Source of the DNA: JALYNX01 sp963746905
GTDB lineage: Bacteria; Actinomycetota; Acidimicrobiia; Spongiisociales; ZC4RG35
DNA: 64,000 nt
NCBI GenBank assembly: GCA_963746905.1
Contig: CAVVCY010000003.1
Location: 124,001-188,000 of the forward strand
Direction: 5' to 3'
The translations under genes were made by a program, and so were the position numbers. The notes under the pieces are model-generated. The model was given only the letters and a program-made list of their open reading frames with translations. It was not told where the DNA came from and did no database searches. Positions 43,631 to 51,255 of the stretch are shown piece by piece (position 1 is the stretch's first letter; each line of letters opens with the position of its first letter).

Positions 43631-44236
43631 TCATTCCTCCTCGGCCGAGACGGCCGTTTCTGTCATGGGCTCGTCCGCCGGAAGGCTGGCCTCTACGACC
43701 GGCTCCACCAGGTTCTCACCCGAGGTCTTCTTATCCAGTAGCTGGTTGAACATCGTTGCTGCGTTGCGATTGAAGGATCCGAAGAACCCTGCGGCCTTCG
43801 TGAGCGGGCCCTTGGCGGCGCCTGCGATCTTCGACAACAACACGTCGCGAGGCTCGATGTCGGCGAGCTTGGAGACTTCCTCAGGTGTGAGGAGATTCCC
43901 CGCCAGCAGGCCGGCCTTGAGCACGAAGACCTCGTTGGTCTTCGAGAAGTCCTTGAGAGCCTTGGCGGTGGCGACCGGGTCCGTCATCGCGAATGCGATA
44001 GCGGTCGGGCCGATCAGGTACTCGTTGAGACCGTCCACCCCGGCATCGCTCGCAGCGAGTTGGGCGAGGGTCATCTTGACGACCTTGTATTCGGCGCCAC
44101 TTTCACGCAGGCTCCTTCGGAGCGCCTGGACCGCCTTGACGGTCAGCCCGCGGTATTCGGTGAGGAACACCGCTTCGGCGCCTTCGAGCCTCTCTTTGAT
44201 GTCGGCAACAGCCTGGACCTTCTCTGGTCTTGGCAT
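43631..44236 (-). CDS. rplJ: 50S ribosomal protein L10
   Basis: 201 residues. Core with EAVFLTEYRGLTVKAVQALR and EYKVVKMTLAQLA matches L10; the Glu/Ala-rich C-terminal tail is longer than in E. coli, as in many actinobacteria. Start ATG 44236 follows GGAGGAGCG. The upstream region has an L10 leader, so L10(L12)4 autoregulation is expected. Confidence 0.96.
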   Translation of the reverse strand: MPRPEKVQAVADIKERLEGAEAVFLTEYRGLTVKAVQALRRSLRESGAEYKVVKMTLAQLAASDAGVDGLNEYLIGPTAIAFAMTDPVATAKALKDFSKTNEVFVLKAGLLAGNLLTPEEVSKLADIEPRDVLLSKIAGAAKGPLTKAAGFFGSFNRNAATMFNQLLDKKTSGENLVEPVVEASLPADEPMTETAVSAEEE

Positions 44237-44378
44237 TTCGCTCCTCCGGTAGACATCAATAAAGCCCCTCGACCATGGGACAAGGGGCTCCGCGGGGAGC
44301 GACCTGCGTTGGCGGCTGGTTGCCTTTCAGTCCCGAGGGACACCGACGGTCTTGGGCCGAGGTTTATTGGAGTTGCAG
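44237..44378 (-). ncRNA. ribosomal protein L10 leader
   Basis: About 142 bases between the predicted start of transcription and rplJ. It contains the CCAAGACCGTCGGTG segment typical of L10 leaders and a 3' hairpin (GAGCCCCTTGTCC / GGTCGAGGGGCTT) followed by TATTG near the ribosome-binding site. It should bind the L10-L12 complex. Confidence 0.75.
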
Positions 44379-44384
44379 GTCGGG

Positions 44385-44412
44385 ATTGTACCGGTGCGCC
44401 CGGTCTGGGCAA
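44385..44412 (-). promoter_or_regulatory. promoter of rplJL
   Basis: Minus strand: -35 TTGCCC (44412-44407), 16-base spacer, -10 TACAAT (44390-44385). Confidence 0.65.
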
Positions 44413-44445
44413 TTCGGAGGCTCCGGGCTCAGCTAGTTTCAGGTG

Positions 44446-45264
44446 ATGCCCGACACACCAACCGGTTTTGCCACCTCCGGTGGAGCTCAACTCCACTACC
44501 AAGTAGCCGGTGAGGGCGGTGAGACCATCTTCTTCATCCACGCCGGTGTAGCGGACAGCCGGATGTGGGAACACCAGTTCACCAACCTCGCCTCCAACTA
44601 TCACCTCGTCGCCTACGACACCCGCGGATACGGGCAGAGTGTGTTCTTCGACGAGCCCTTCTCCGACCATGCCGACGCCCTTGCCGTGATGGATCATCTC
44701 GGGATCGGATCAGCCGTCGTCGTGGCTTGCTCGATGGGTTGTCAGACCGCCATCAACCTGACGTTGACCGCTCCCGACCGGGTCCGGGCCTTGGTTCTGA
44801 TCGGAGGCTGGCCGCCGGGGCTTGAGGCCTCGGAGGAATACGAGCCTCCACAGTGGCCGGAACTGGTGAAGGCGTTTCGAGCGGGAGACATGGAGACGAC
44901 GGCAGATCTCGGTGCCGAGATCTGGGTGGTGGGGCATGGCCGATCGAAGGCAGATGTCGACCCTGACGTCTTCGACCTGGTTTCGAAAATGTCACTGATC
45001 GCTCTGCCCCAGGAGAAGGCCCGTGATGAGCGGGTGATCTCGCTCGATCCTCCGGCCAAGGACCGTCTCAGTGAGATCACGGTCCCCACGCTGGTGATGA
45101 TCGGTGAGTACGACCTCCCCGATCTTCAGGAGGGAGCAGTGCACATGGCAGGCCTGTTCAGTCGGCAACCCGTCCAGGTGATTCCGGATGCGGCCCATCT
45201 CCCCAGCCTGGAGCAGCCCGGGCGCTTCAACCAGCTTCTCCGGGACTTCCTCGCAACCCTATGA
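44446..45264 (+). CDS. alpha/beta hydrolase
   Basis: 272 residues, alpha/beta hydrolase fold. Oxyanion loop IFFIHAGVADSRMWE, nucleophile elbow VVACSMGCQTA (Ala-Cys-Ser-Met-Gly rather than Gly-x-Ser-x-Gly), acid in MIGEYDLPD and His in DAAHLPSLEQP. Substrate unknown. ATG 44446 is six bases after TAGTTT (44434-44439), better spaced than GTG 44443. It sits on the opposite strand between rplA and rplJ, which are usually adjacent. Confidence 0.83.
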   Translation: MPDTPTGFATSGGAQLHYQVAGEGGETIFFIHAGVADSRMWEHQFTNLASNYHLVAYDTRGYGQSVFFDEPFSDHADALAVMDHLGIGSAVVVACSMGCQTAINLTLTAPDRVRALVLIGGWPPGLEASEEYEPPQWPELVKAFRAGDMETTADLGAEIWVVGHGRSKADVDPDVFDLVSKMSLIALPQEKARDERVISLDPPAKDRLSEITVPTLVMIGEYDLPDLQEGAVHMAGLFSRQPVQVIPDAAHLPSLEQPGRFNQLLRDFLATL

Positions 45265-45331
45265 CCCCGAACTTCCAGAATCTCCCTGGACAGGCCAGAT
45301 AAGGCGCGCGACACTACGAAGGTTGAGAACA

Positions 45332-45530
45332 GGGGGTCTCCGTGTGAGTCCGGGCGGGTTTCCTGACCGCCCCCGCCCGCTCTTCGGAACCAAATAGTGA
45401 GGGCCGCGAGGCCGACAAACGGGACCGGCCCCTACCCCGGCCCCGAGACGATGGTCGGCCCGTGCGGACGGTGGACCTGGCAGCCGAAAGCCCTTACAGC
45501 CCACGGTGAACCGGAGCACGGAGATCCCCC
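45332..45530 (+). ncRNA. candidate structured RNA, about 200 bases
   Basis: The ends can pair: GGGGGTCTCCGTG (45332-45344) with CACGGAGATCCCCC (45517-45530), one bulge. Inside are a hairpin CGGGCGGG/CCCGCCCG (45351-45380 region) and a nested helix GGCCGAC/GTCGGCC extended by CCGC/GCGG, capped by CGGGACCGG/CCGGCCCCG. A symmetric hairpin follows at 45541-45567. It does not match the core motifs of RNase P, tmRNA, SRP RNA or the common riboswitches I know. A 6S-like or Ms1-like RNA is possible. The strand is assumed. Confidence 0.4.
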
Positions 45531-45540
45531 TACTTCAGCA

Positions 45541-45567
45541 GAAAGCCCCCTCGACGAGGGGGCTTTC
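45541..45567. terminator. symmetric hairpin terminator
   Basis: GAAAGCCCCCTCG / CGAGGGGGCTTTC, 13-base arms, usable from either side. It would end the candidate RNA on the plus strand and the rplKA transcript on the minus strand. Confidence 0.8.
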
Positions 45568-45627
45568 TCACATTCCTAATGCAGGGCGTCACGGATATGT
45601 GACGGCATGCATTCAGTTGCGCAAGAC

Positions 45628-46341
45628 TCAGCCGGCGTTCTTGACCACATCGTCGAGGCTCCCGATGTCCACTTTCACCCCGGGGCCCATGGTCGACGAG
45701 AGGGAGAGTGCCTTCAGGTAGCGCCCCTTTGACGAGGAGGGCTTGGCCCGGACCAACTCACCGGAGACAGCCGTCAGATTGGACAACAACTGGTCGACCT
45801 CGAACGAGACCTTGCCCAGAGGGATCTGGACATTTCCGTAGCGGTCGTTTCGGTACTCGATGCGACCGGCCTTGAACTCGGAAACGGCTTTGCCCACGTC
45901 CTGAGTCACGGTGCCGGCCTTGGGGTTCGGCATCAGGCCGCGAGGGCCGAGGATGCGGCCGAGCTTCCCGACTTCTGCCATCAGGTCGGGTGTGGCGATC
46001 GCGATGTCGAAGTCGAGTTCACGCCCTGCGGCGAGCTGCTCGACCAGCTCTTTGCCCCCGACCACGTCGGCGCCGGCCTCGCTGGCTTCCTTCTCCTTGT
46101 CCGCCGGGACAAAGGCGGCAACACGCACTGTCTTCCCGGTTCCGTGAGGCAGGGAAACCGTTCCCCGAACCAGCTGGTCTGCTTTCTTGGGATCGATGCC
46201 GAGCTGGAACGCCGCTTCGACGGTCTCGTCGAACTTGGCGGGTGCCAGGGTCTTGACGAGCTCGAGTGCTTCGTTTGGCTCGTAGGGTGTTTGCTTGTCG
46301 TACCGGGCAGCAGCCTCGAGGTACTTCTTGCCGTGTGCCAT
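45628..46341 (-). CDS. rplA: 50S ribosomal protein L1
   Basis: 237 residues, typical length. Contains LVRGTVSLPHGTGKTVRVAAF, LGRILGPRGLMPNPKAGTV and the C-terminal LKALSLSSTMGPGVKVD. It binds 23S rRNA at the L1 stalk. It follows rplK by 55 bases. rplJ does not follow directly; an alpha/beta hydrolase and a candidate RNA lie between. Confidence 0.97.
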   Translation of the reverse strand: MAHGKKYLEAAARYDKQTPYEPNEALELVKTLAPAKFDETVEAAFQLGIDPKKADQLVRGTVSLPHGTGKTVRVAAFVPADKEKEASEAGADVVGGKELVEQLAAGRELDFDIAIATPDLMAEVGKLGRILGPRGLMPNPKAGTVTQDVGKAVSEFKAGRIEYRNDRYGNVQIPLGKVSFEVDQLLSNLTAVSGELVRAKPSSSKGRYLKALSLSSTMGPGVKVDIGSLDDVVKNAG

Positions 46342-46396
46342 TGTCTCTCCTTGTGGTTCAGGCGGCCTTGCGGCCTCCCACGTATGTCGCCGACTT

Positions 46397-46825
46397 TCAG
46401 CCTTCGACCGTTATGCCCATCGAACGGGCGGTGCCTTCGATGATCTTCATCGCCCCATCCAGGTCGTTGGCGTTGAGATCGACCATCTTGATCTCGGCGA
46501 TCTCCTTGACCTGCGACCTACTGACAGAGCCCACTTTGATCTTGTTGGGCTCGCCTGAGCCCTTCTCGACCTTGGCTGCCTGACGGAGCAGGGCAGCCGC
46601 CGGCGGGGTCTTCATAACGAAGTCGAAGGAGCGGTCCTCGTACACCGAGACCTCGACGGGGATGATCTGCCCACGCTGGCTAGCGGTGGCGTCGTTGTAA
46701 GCCTTGACGAAGTCCATCAGATTGACCCCGTGCGGTCCCAGGGCAGTGCCCACCGGGGGTGCAGGCGTGGCCTGGCCGGCCGGCAGCTGCAGTTTGAGCG
46801 TTGTTACGAGTCTTCTTCTACCCAT
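46397..46825 (-). CDS. rplK: 50S ribosomal protein L11
   Basis: 142 residues. N-terminal LKLQLPAGQATPAPPVGTALG and C-terminal RNA-binding part with MKIIEGTARSMGI are diagnostic. It binds the GTPase-associated region of 23S rRNA. Located after nusG in the standard order. Confidence 0.97.
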   Translation of the reverse strand: MGRRRLVTTLKLQLPAGQATPAPPVGTALGPHGVNLMDFVKAYNDATASQRGQIIPVEVSVYEDRSFDFVMKTPPAAALLRQAAKVEKGSGEPNKIKVGSVSRSQVKEIAEIKMVDLNANDLDGAMKIIEGTARSMGITVEG

Positions 46826-46868
46826 TGTGTTTCCTGTTGGTTGAGGCCTAAGGCTTGAGGCTTAGGGC

Positions 46869-47501
46869 TTAATTCTTCTGGATGTCCTCGAAACCGAGCT
46901 CGACGGGAGTGTCCCGGCCGAAGATGTTGACCAGCACCACGATCTTCTGCTGATCGACGTTGATGTCCTCGATGACGCCGTTGAAGTCGGCGAAGGGACC
47001 AGTGACCACCCGCACCTGCTCGCCAACCTCCCAGTCGGGCTTGAAGCGAGGCTTGGTCTTCTCTTCCTCTTCCTGGACACCGAGAAAGCGCTCAACCTCG
47101 CGTCGGGAGAGCGGAGTCGGCTTCTGGGCGTTGCCGGCAACAAATCCGGTCACACCAGGCGTGTTGCGCACCGCGTACCAGGAGTCGTCGTCGAGGCTCA
47201 TCCTCACCAGGATGTAGCCGGGGAAGACCTTCTTGGGGACGGTGACCTTTTTGCCACCCTTGAACTCGACCACGTCCTCCATCGGGATGTGGACTTCGAA
47301 GATGCGGTCGCCCATGTGCATCGACTGGATGCGGGTCTCGAGATTGGCCTTGACCTTGTTCTCGTAACCCGAATAGGAGTGGATGACATACCAGTCGCCC
47401 TCGAGGTCGTAAGGGCTGGTCGGCTTGACGGGCTCGACCGCCTCGACGGCCTCGTCGGCGTCGATCTCAATCACTTCCACGGTTTCCACAGCGTCTGTCA
47501 T
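46869..47501 (-). CDS. nusG: transcription termination/antitermination factor NusG
   Basis: 210 residues. An acidic N-terminal extension (EVIEIDADEAVEAVEPVK) as in actinobacteria precedes the NGN domain (WYVIHSYSGYENKVKANLE, VFPGYILVRM) and the KOW domain (VGEQVRVVTGPFADFNGVI). ATG 47501 overlaps the secE stop in ATGA; the longer frame start at 47510 is less likely. It links RNA polymerase to Rho and ribosomes. Confidence 0.96.
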   Translation of the reverse strand: MTDAVETVEVIEIDADEAVEAVEPVKPTSPYDLEGDWYVIHSYSGYENKVKANLETRIQSMHMGDRIFEVHIPMEDVVEFKGGKKVTVPKKVFPGYILVRMSLDDDSWYAVRNTPGVTGFVAGNAQKPTPLSRREVERFLGVQEEEEKTKPRFKPDWEVGEQVRVVTGPFADFNGVIEDINVDQQKIVVLVNIFGRDTPVELGFEDIQKN

Positions 47502-47824
47502 TGGGCCCACTCGAAGATCTTGAAGACCAACTCCTTCATGACGAAGTCGATGCCGAAAACGACGAAGGTGAGAACCACGATGGTGACGAGGGTGACGGTG
47601 GTGAAGGCGATCATTTGCTCCCGTGTCGGCCAGGTCACCTTCCGCATCTCCTGACGCACCTCATGGAGGTAGCCGCCAATGCGCTGGATGAAGGACTTGC
47701 GCTCAGTCTGTGGCTTCGATTGGAGCGCGGCGGCACGACGCGAGGTCTTGTCCTTGCCTGTTTCCGTCTTCTTCTGGAGCCGCTCTTCGCGCTCCTGAAT
47801 CCGGCGCATCTCTCGGTTCATCAA
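47498..47824 (-). CDS. secE: preprotein translocase subunit SecE
   Basis: 108 residues. A basic cytoplasmic N-terminus, the amphipathic YLHEVRQEMRKVTWPTREQM segment and a single C-terminal membrane helix (TLVTIVVLTFVVFGIDFVM) match SecE. It holds SecY in the translocon. It follows tRNA-Trp and overlaps nusG by four bases. Confidence 0.95.
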   Translation of the reverse strand: MMNREMRRIQEREERLQKKTETGKDKTSRRAAALQSKPQTERKSFIQRIGGYLHEVRQEMRKVTWPTREQMIAFTTVTLVTIVVLTFVVFGIDFVMKELVFKIFEWAQ

Positions 47825-47853
47825 ATCTTCCTAAGCCTCAGTTGAGTCAAGTC

Positions 47854-47930
47854 TGGCAGGGGCGGAGGGACTCGAACCCCCAACCTCCGGTTTTGGAGAC
47901 CGGCGCTCTACCAATTCGAGCTACACCCCT
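47854..47930 (-). tRNA. trpT: tRNA-Trp (anticodon CCA)
   Basis: Cloverleaf with acceptor AGGGGTG/CGCCCCT, anticodon stem CCGGT-loop CTCCAAA-ACCGG giving CCA, TTCGAGT loop and an encoded 3' CCA. Position directly upstream of secE is standard in actinobacteria. Confidence 0.97.
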
Positions 47931-47952
47931 AGGGGGTTCGCGGGAAGCGCAA

Positions 47953-47980
47953 AGTATACGGGCATCCCCTTCGTGTGGAA
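47953..47980 (-). promoter_or_regulatory. promoter of the trpT-secE-nusG operon
   Basis: Minus strand: -35-like TTCCAC (47980-47975), 16-base spacer, -10 TATACT (47958-47953), about 22 bases before the tRNA. Confidence 0.6.
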
Positions 47981-48148
47981 ACTCGGTCCTGGGCTGGGTA
48001 GGGGTGGCCCCGGGTTTGCCGAACACCTTGGGCCGCCCCCACCCCACATGCGCACTCCGAGGAGCAGTTCAGCCCACGCCGCGGATGACATTCCCCACTC
48101 TGTTGCGCTACCCCGCCTGAGGAACGCAATTCTGTCGCGGGCGCTCGC

Positions 48149-48640
48149 CTATCCGGGGTGTCCTTGCCACTCGTGGTGGCTTCGAGCCACCACCTCGCCG
48201 GTTAAGTCGACTGCCGCGGCCAAGGTGTTGGTAATGGTCCCGTACTTGCGGACGTTGCGATGTAACAGCTCAACACGATGGAGTGGTTCGTCGGTTACCA
48301 GTTCGAGTCTGTAATGCATTTTGGTCATCGCTGGAGGGTCTTCACTACGCTCAGCGTCGACGACGACGCTCGCTAGCTCATATCGGAATGGCAGCAATTC
48401 CGAGTAACGCTCGACGTTCTTGAGCAGGCAGGCGGCCAGAGCGGCGCAGAGTATTTCGGCGGGGCCCGGTCGGAACCCGTCCGAGATTGACCCAGTGTCG
48501 GCCTTGATGTCGGTGGCATTGCAGTGGATCTGACCGTGCCCTCCCGGCCGACTCAGCCCATGCACCTGATACGTTTGGGTTGAGGGTGCCGAAACTCCAT
48601 TCGATGGATGAAGAGTTGTTTCAAGATCCGTTGAAGGCAT
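48149..48640 (-). CDS. OsmC/Ohr-like family protein
   Basis: 163 residues. The OsmC pattern is present: DGFRPGPAEILCAALAACLLKNVERYSE with the first reactive Cys region, and MHYRLELVTDEPLHRVELLHRNVRKYGTI, where the second Cys of peroxide-reducing members (CP motif) appears to be replaced (NVRKYG). It may thus not be a thiol peroxidase. Located next to the arsenate reductase genes. Confidence 0.75.
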   Translation of the reverse strand: MPSTDLETTLHPSNGVSAPSTQTYQVHGLSRPGGHGQIHCNATDIKADTGSISDGFRPGPAEILCAALAACLLKNVERYSELLPFRYELASVVVDAERSEDPPAMTKMHYRLELVTDEPLHRVELLHRNVRKYGTITNTLAAAVDLTGEVVARSHHEWQGHPG

Positions 48641-48777
48641 GAGTGAAGTCTCCTACGAATGGAGAATCCCCAGTAGGGGAAAACGACACGACGCGCAAGA
48701 GTCCTCCGGCCCGGAGGCTGCCGGTCGTCGGCTGCCGGTCGCCTCCGAAACTCCAGTCACGGGCGTCCAGTCAGAAG

Positions 48778-48837
48778 AGTGAGGCTCGGACTGTTCGCGG
48801 CTCCTTCCTGCTCGACTACCGCCTCCGAAGAACCTGA
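48778..48837 (+). pseudogene. relic of a RibD_C reductase gene (3' end only)
   Basis: Twenty codons ending SFLLDYRLRRT-stop. Twenty-three bases (48806-48828) are identical to the end of the RibD_C gene at 32229-32251, with the flanking bases nearly so. No other part of the gene is visible in the 254-base spacer 48641-48894, which otherwise holds nothing I recognise. Confidence 0.5.
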
Positions 48838-48894
48838 TGCACCGTGGCAAGACGAGGACCGCATGGTCGTGGGCCTCGATCGCTCGGATCTCGA

Positions 48895-49539
48895 CTATTG
48901 GAGCGGAAGCTCTGGCAGGAGCTCTCCGAGCAGGCCGCGTACCCGTCTCTCGATTTCATCCCGGATTGGCCTGACCTCTTCGACTGTCTTGCCTGAGGGG
49001 TCGTCGAGCTCCCAGTCAACATATCTCTTGCCCGGGTAGAGAGGGCAAGCGTCTCCGCATCCCATGGTGACGATTACGTCTGCCGCGCGGACGATCTCGT
49101 CCGCCCACGGCTGGGGTATCTCCCCACTGATGTTGATGCCGACCTCGGCCATCGCCTCCACCGCCGCCTGATTGACGTGTTCGGCCGGCTCGCTCCCACC
49201 GGAGAAGACGTCGAGCTGGCTCCCGCCAAGCTTCTTCGCCCATCCCGCAGCCATCTGGGACCTCCCGGCGTTGTGAACGCAGAGAAAGAGGATGCTCGGA
49301 TTGAGCGTCGTCGAGTCAGATTCGAGCCTGACCAACGCACGGAGTCGGTCGCGAGCGAACCGTTCTGCGAGCAGTGGTATCCATGAACTCGTAGTGGCTC
49401 TTTGGACCAGCGAATCGAGCGAGTCGTTCATCAAGCGCTCGATGGTCTCGGTATTGAGAGAACCGGCGAACTGCCTCTGCAGCCGCACCGCGGCCTGGCG
49501 GATTTGGAGTTGCTCGGCGGTGGTCAGGGTGATGGGCAT
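48895..49539 (-). CDS. arsC: arsenate reductase (LMW-PTP type) with N-terminal helical domain
   Basis: 214 residues. An N-terminal three-helix region (RQFAGSLNTETIERLMND, LVQRATTSSWIPLLAERFARDR) as in actinobacterial ArsC fusions precedes the phosphatase-like domain with P-loop LFLCVHNAGRSQMAAG (C-x5-R) and TMGCGDACPLYPGKRYVDW with DP. This class in actinobacteria commonly uses mycothiol or thioredoxin to reduce arsenate to arsenite. AAGGAGCC upstream supports ATG 49539. No arsenite pump is next to it. Confidence 0.88.
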   Translation of the reverse strand: MPITLTTAEQLQIRQAAVRLQRQFAGSLNTETIERLMNDSLDSLVQRATTSSWIPLLAERFARDRLRALVRLESDSTTLNPSILFLCVHNAGRSQMAAGWAKKLGGSQLDVFSGGSEPAEHVNQAAVEAMAEVGINISGEIPQPWADEIVRAADVIVTMGCGDACPLYPGKRYVDWELDDPSGKTVEEVRPIRDEIERRVRGLLGELLPELPLQ

Positions 49540-49588
49540 CAGGCTCCTTTCAGGCGGGGCCGATGAGCAAGCGGCACAATTTGACGTC

Positions 49589-50242
49589 TCACGTGGCCTC
49601 GGTCAGATGGTCGATGCGGCGTTCGATCTCATCAAACGCCGACCGGAAGGCGGCAACATTCGCGGACCGAACCGGGTCTGGAATCGACCAGTGCATCAGG
49701 CGCTGTGCATCCGGGAGCGATCCTTCTCGCGCCCGATCACACACCGACACCAGCAATTCGGGAGTGCCGACTATCGAGTCGTAACCGCCGGGGACCGCTG
49801 CGCTGAGATCGAGGCCTCGTTCGCCTGCAACTCGAACCGCGGTGGGATGAACCCTCGAGGCCGGATCACTACCCGCGCTCGCCGTGGGCTGGCCGGTCCT
49901 TGCCTCCAAGTAGGCAGCCGCGTATTGAGAGCGGGCCGAGTTGTGACTGCACACAAACACGATGGCTCCAACGAGACTGTGGCTGGACGGCATCAACCCA
50001 TCAAGTGTGCCCCACCGGAGGGTGACGTAGCGATGGCGCCGGTCCCCTTCAGACTCCCTTCGCTCAACCACCCCCGCCACCTCCAGGACATTGAGATGGT
50101 GGGCAAGCAGATTGCCTGGCATTTGCAGACGGGCACCCAGCTCGCGAACGGTGAGGTCACCAGAAGCAAGAAGATCGACGAGACGTAGGCGCCCAGCATC
50201 ACCGAGGGCCGAATGCACCCTTGAACGCTCGTAGACAGTCAT
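49589..50242 (-). CDS. ArsR regulator fused to LMW-PTP/ArsC-like domain
   Basis: 217 residues. Residues 1-85 are an ArsR winged helix (HSALGDAGRLRLVDLLASGD, GNLLAHHLNVLEVAGVVERR). Residues 90-217 are a phosphatase-like domain with IVFVCSHNSARSQYAAAYLE (C-x5-R) and HWSIPDPV. Regulator and reductase are thus one polypeptide. It has its own promoter with a dyad between -35 and -10, so autorepression is likely. The downstream arsC is probably in the same transcript. Confidence 0.85.
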   Translation of the reverse strand: MTVYERSRVHSALGDAGRLRLVDLLASGDLTVRELGARLQMPGNLLAHHLNVLEVAGVVERRESEGDRRHRYVTLRWGTLDGLMPSSHSLVGAIVFVCSHNSARSQYAAAYLEARTGQPTASAGSDPASRVHPTAVRVAGERGLDLSAAVPGGYDSIVGTPELLVSVCDRAREGSLPDAQRLMHWSIPDPVRSANVAAFRSAFDEIERRIDHLTEAT

Positions 50243-50250
50243 TCACTCAG

Positions 50251-50279
50251 AGAATACTGAGTCAATATCTGTTGAGCAA
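50251..50279 (-). promoter_or_regulatory. promoter and operator of the arsR-arsC fusion
   Basis: Minus strand: -35 TTGCTC (50279-50274), 17-base spacer, -10 TATTCT (50256-50251), ATG eight bases on. Overlapping the spacer and -10 is ATACTGAGTCAATAT (50254-50268), an imperfect dyad around TGASTCA, as expected for an ArsR operator. Confidence 0.6.
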
Positions 50280-50329
50280 ATGATGCTGCCTAAGCACGTC
50301 ATCGAGCGAGTCTGGCAGCGAATCGGCCA

Positions 50330-50611
50330 GTGGATGACACGAGTCCGGGCGGACGCATAGGCTCGCCGCCATTGCCTGGGCTCCGATTCAGCGAACTTCT
50401 CGTCATGCTCGTGCTGACTGTGCCGACGATTCTGGCTCTCATCGATTCACTCAGGATTCCGACCGACGTCTGGGCTGCGTCCAAGCAGAATCAAGGCCTC
50501 TGGGTGGCTCTGGTCCTGCTGGTCCCAGTACTGGCTCCGATCCTCTACCTCTTCATCGCCCGGCCTCGCCTACAAGCGGCGGCCTTGCCACCGGCCTCCC
50601 CCGAGGCTTAG
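50330..50611 (+). CDS. small PLDc_N-like membrane protein
   Basis: 93 residues with two membrane helices (LLVMLVLTVPTILALIDSL and LWVALVLLVPVLAPILYLF). The segment PTDVWAASKQNQGLWVAL...YLFIARPR matches the phospholipase D-nuclease N-terminal (PLDc_N) two-helix domain, here standing alone. Its last four bases overlap the convergent TOPRIM gene. Function unknown. Confidence 0.65.
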   Translation: MDDTSPGGRIGSPPLPGLRFSELLVMLVLTVPTILALIDSLRIPTDVWAASKQNQGLWVALVLLVPVLAPILYLFIARPRLQAAALPPASPEA

Positions 50612-51180
50612 AGGAACGCGAGCAGTCCGTCGAGGGGTCGGGGGATCCGGTCTAGATCCAGTGCCTCGACAAGGAACCGGGCGTAGTTGATCTTCCGACC
50701 GGAACGGGTGCCCATGAACCGCCGGAGCTGCGCCTCATGGCTCCGATCCCGCTGCGCCGGCTGCCTCTGGAGTATTCGAAAGGACCCGAGCTCGCCGTGG
50801 GCCTCGATGACGTCCTCGACCGCATTCACACCAAGGGAGCGGATCAACTCGTCCTCGAGGTCGACGACACAAACGAAGAATCCCAGTGACTCCATGTCGG
50901 CTCGCGTCAGATCGCTGCCGAGGCCGGCACGCTCGAGACCGCGCCGGAAGTCCCGCTCCTCGCCGACGTCGCACAGACCCGCCAACCGGACGTCGAGCCC
51001 TAGCGGTCCGTAGCGATCGAGGAAGTGAGCGATGTTGGTGGCGCCCCCCATCGGGGCAATGAAGACCCCCTCCGCCTCGAGATCACGACCACAACGCTCA
51101 GCGAGCGTCTCCACGGCGACCTGATCACTGGTGCCCTCCACGAGAACCACTGTTCTCCGAGATCCTTGGTCGCTTTCCAT
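50608..51180 (-). CDS. stand-alone TOPRIM-domain protein
   Basis: About 190 residues. TOPRIM features: TVVLVEGTSDQVAVETLAER with the conserved Glu, then LAGLCDVGEERDFRR and CVVDLEDELIRSLG with acidic clusters. The arrangement resembles the C-terminal TOPRIM of OLD-family nucleases, but no ATPase domain is attached or adjacent. It may be an orphan nuclease-like protein. ATG 51180 is preferred; 51213 is possible. Confidence 0.65.
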   Translation of the reverse strand: MESDQGSRRTVVLVEGTSDQVAVETLAERCGRDLEAEGVFIAPMGGATNIAHFLDRYGPLGLDVRLAGLCDVGEERDFRRGLERAGLGSDLTRADMESLGFFVCVVDLEDELIRSLGVNAVEDVIEAHGELGSFRILQRQPAQRDRSHEAQLRRFMGTRSGRKINYARFLVEALDLDRIPRPLDGLLAFL

Positions 51181-51255
51181 CGGCGGCAGCTTCGCAGCCA
51201 GGCGAGGACCCACCCCCTCAATATCGGGGACTGAGTTCGTAGGGTTCGAGGCATC

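Noticed and set aside
45265..45627. RNase P RNA, tmRNA or SRP RNA between the alpha/beta hydrolase and rplA
   Set aside because: None of their core conserved segments (such as the RNase P GAAGTCCGG-type core, a tRNA-like end with tag frame, or the SRP GGAAG tetraloop region) is found.
48643..48837. A 64-residue protein in front of the OsmC gene
   Set aside because: Only its last twenty codons resemble a known protein and these match the 3' end of a longer gene; the rest has no coding features.
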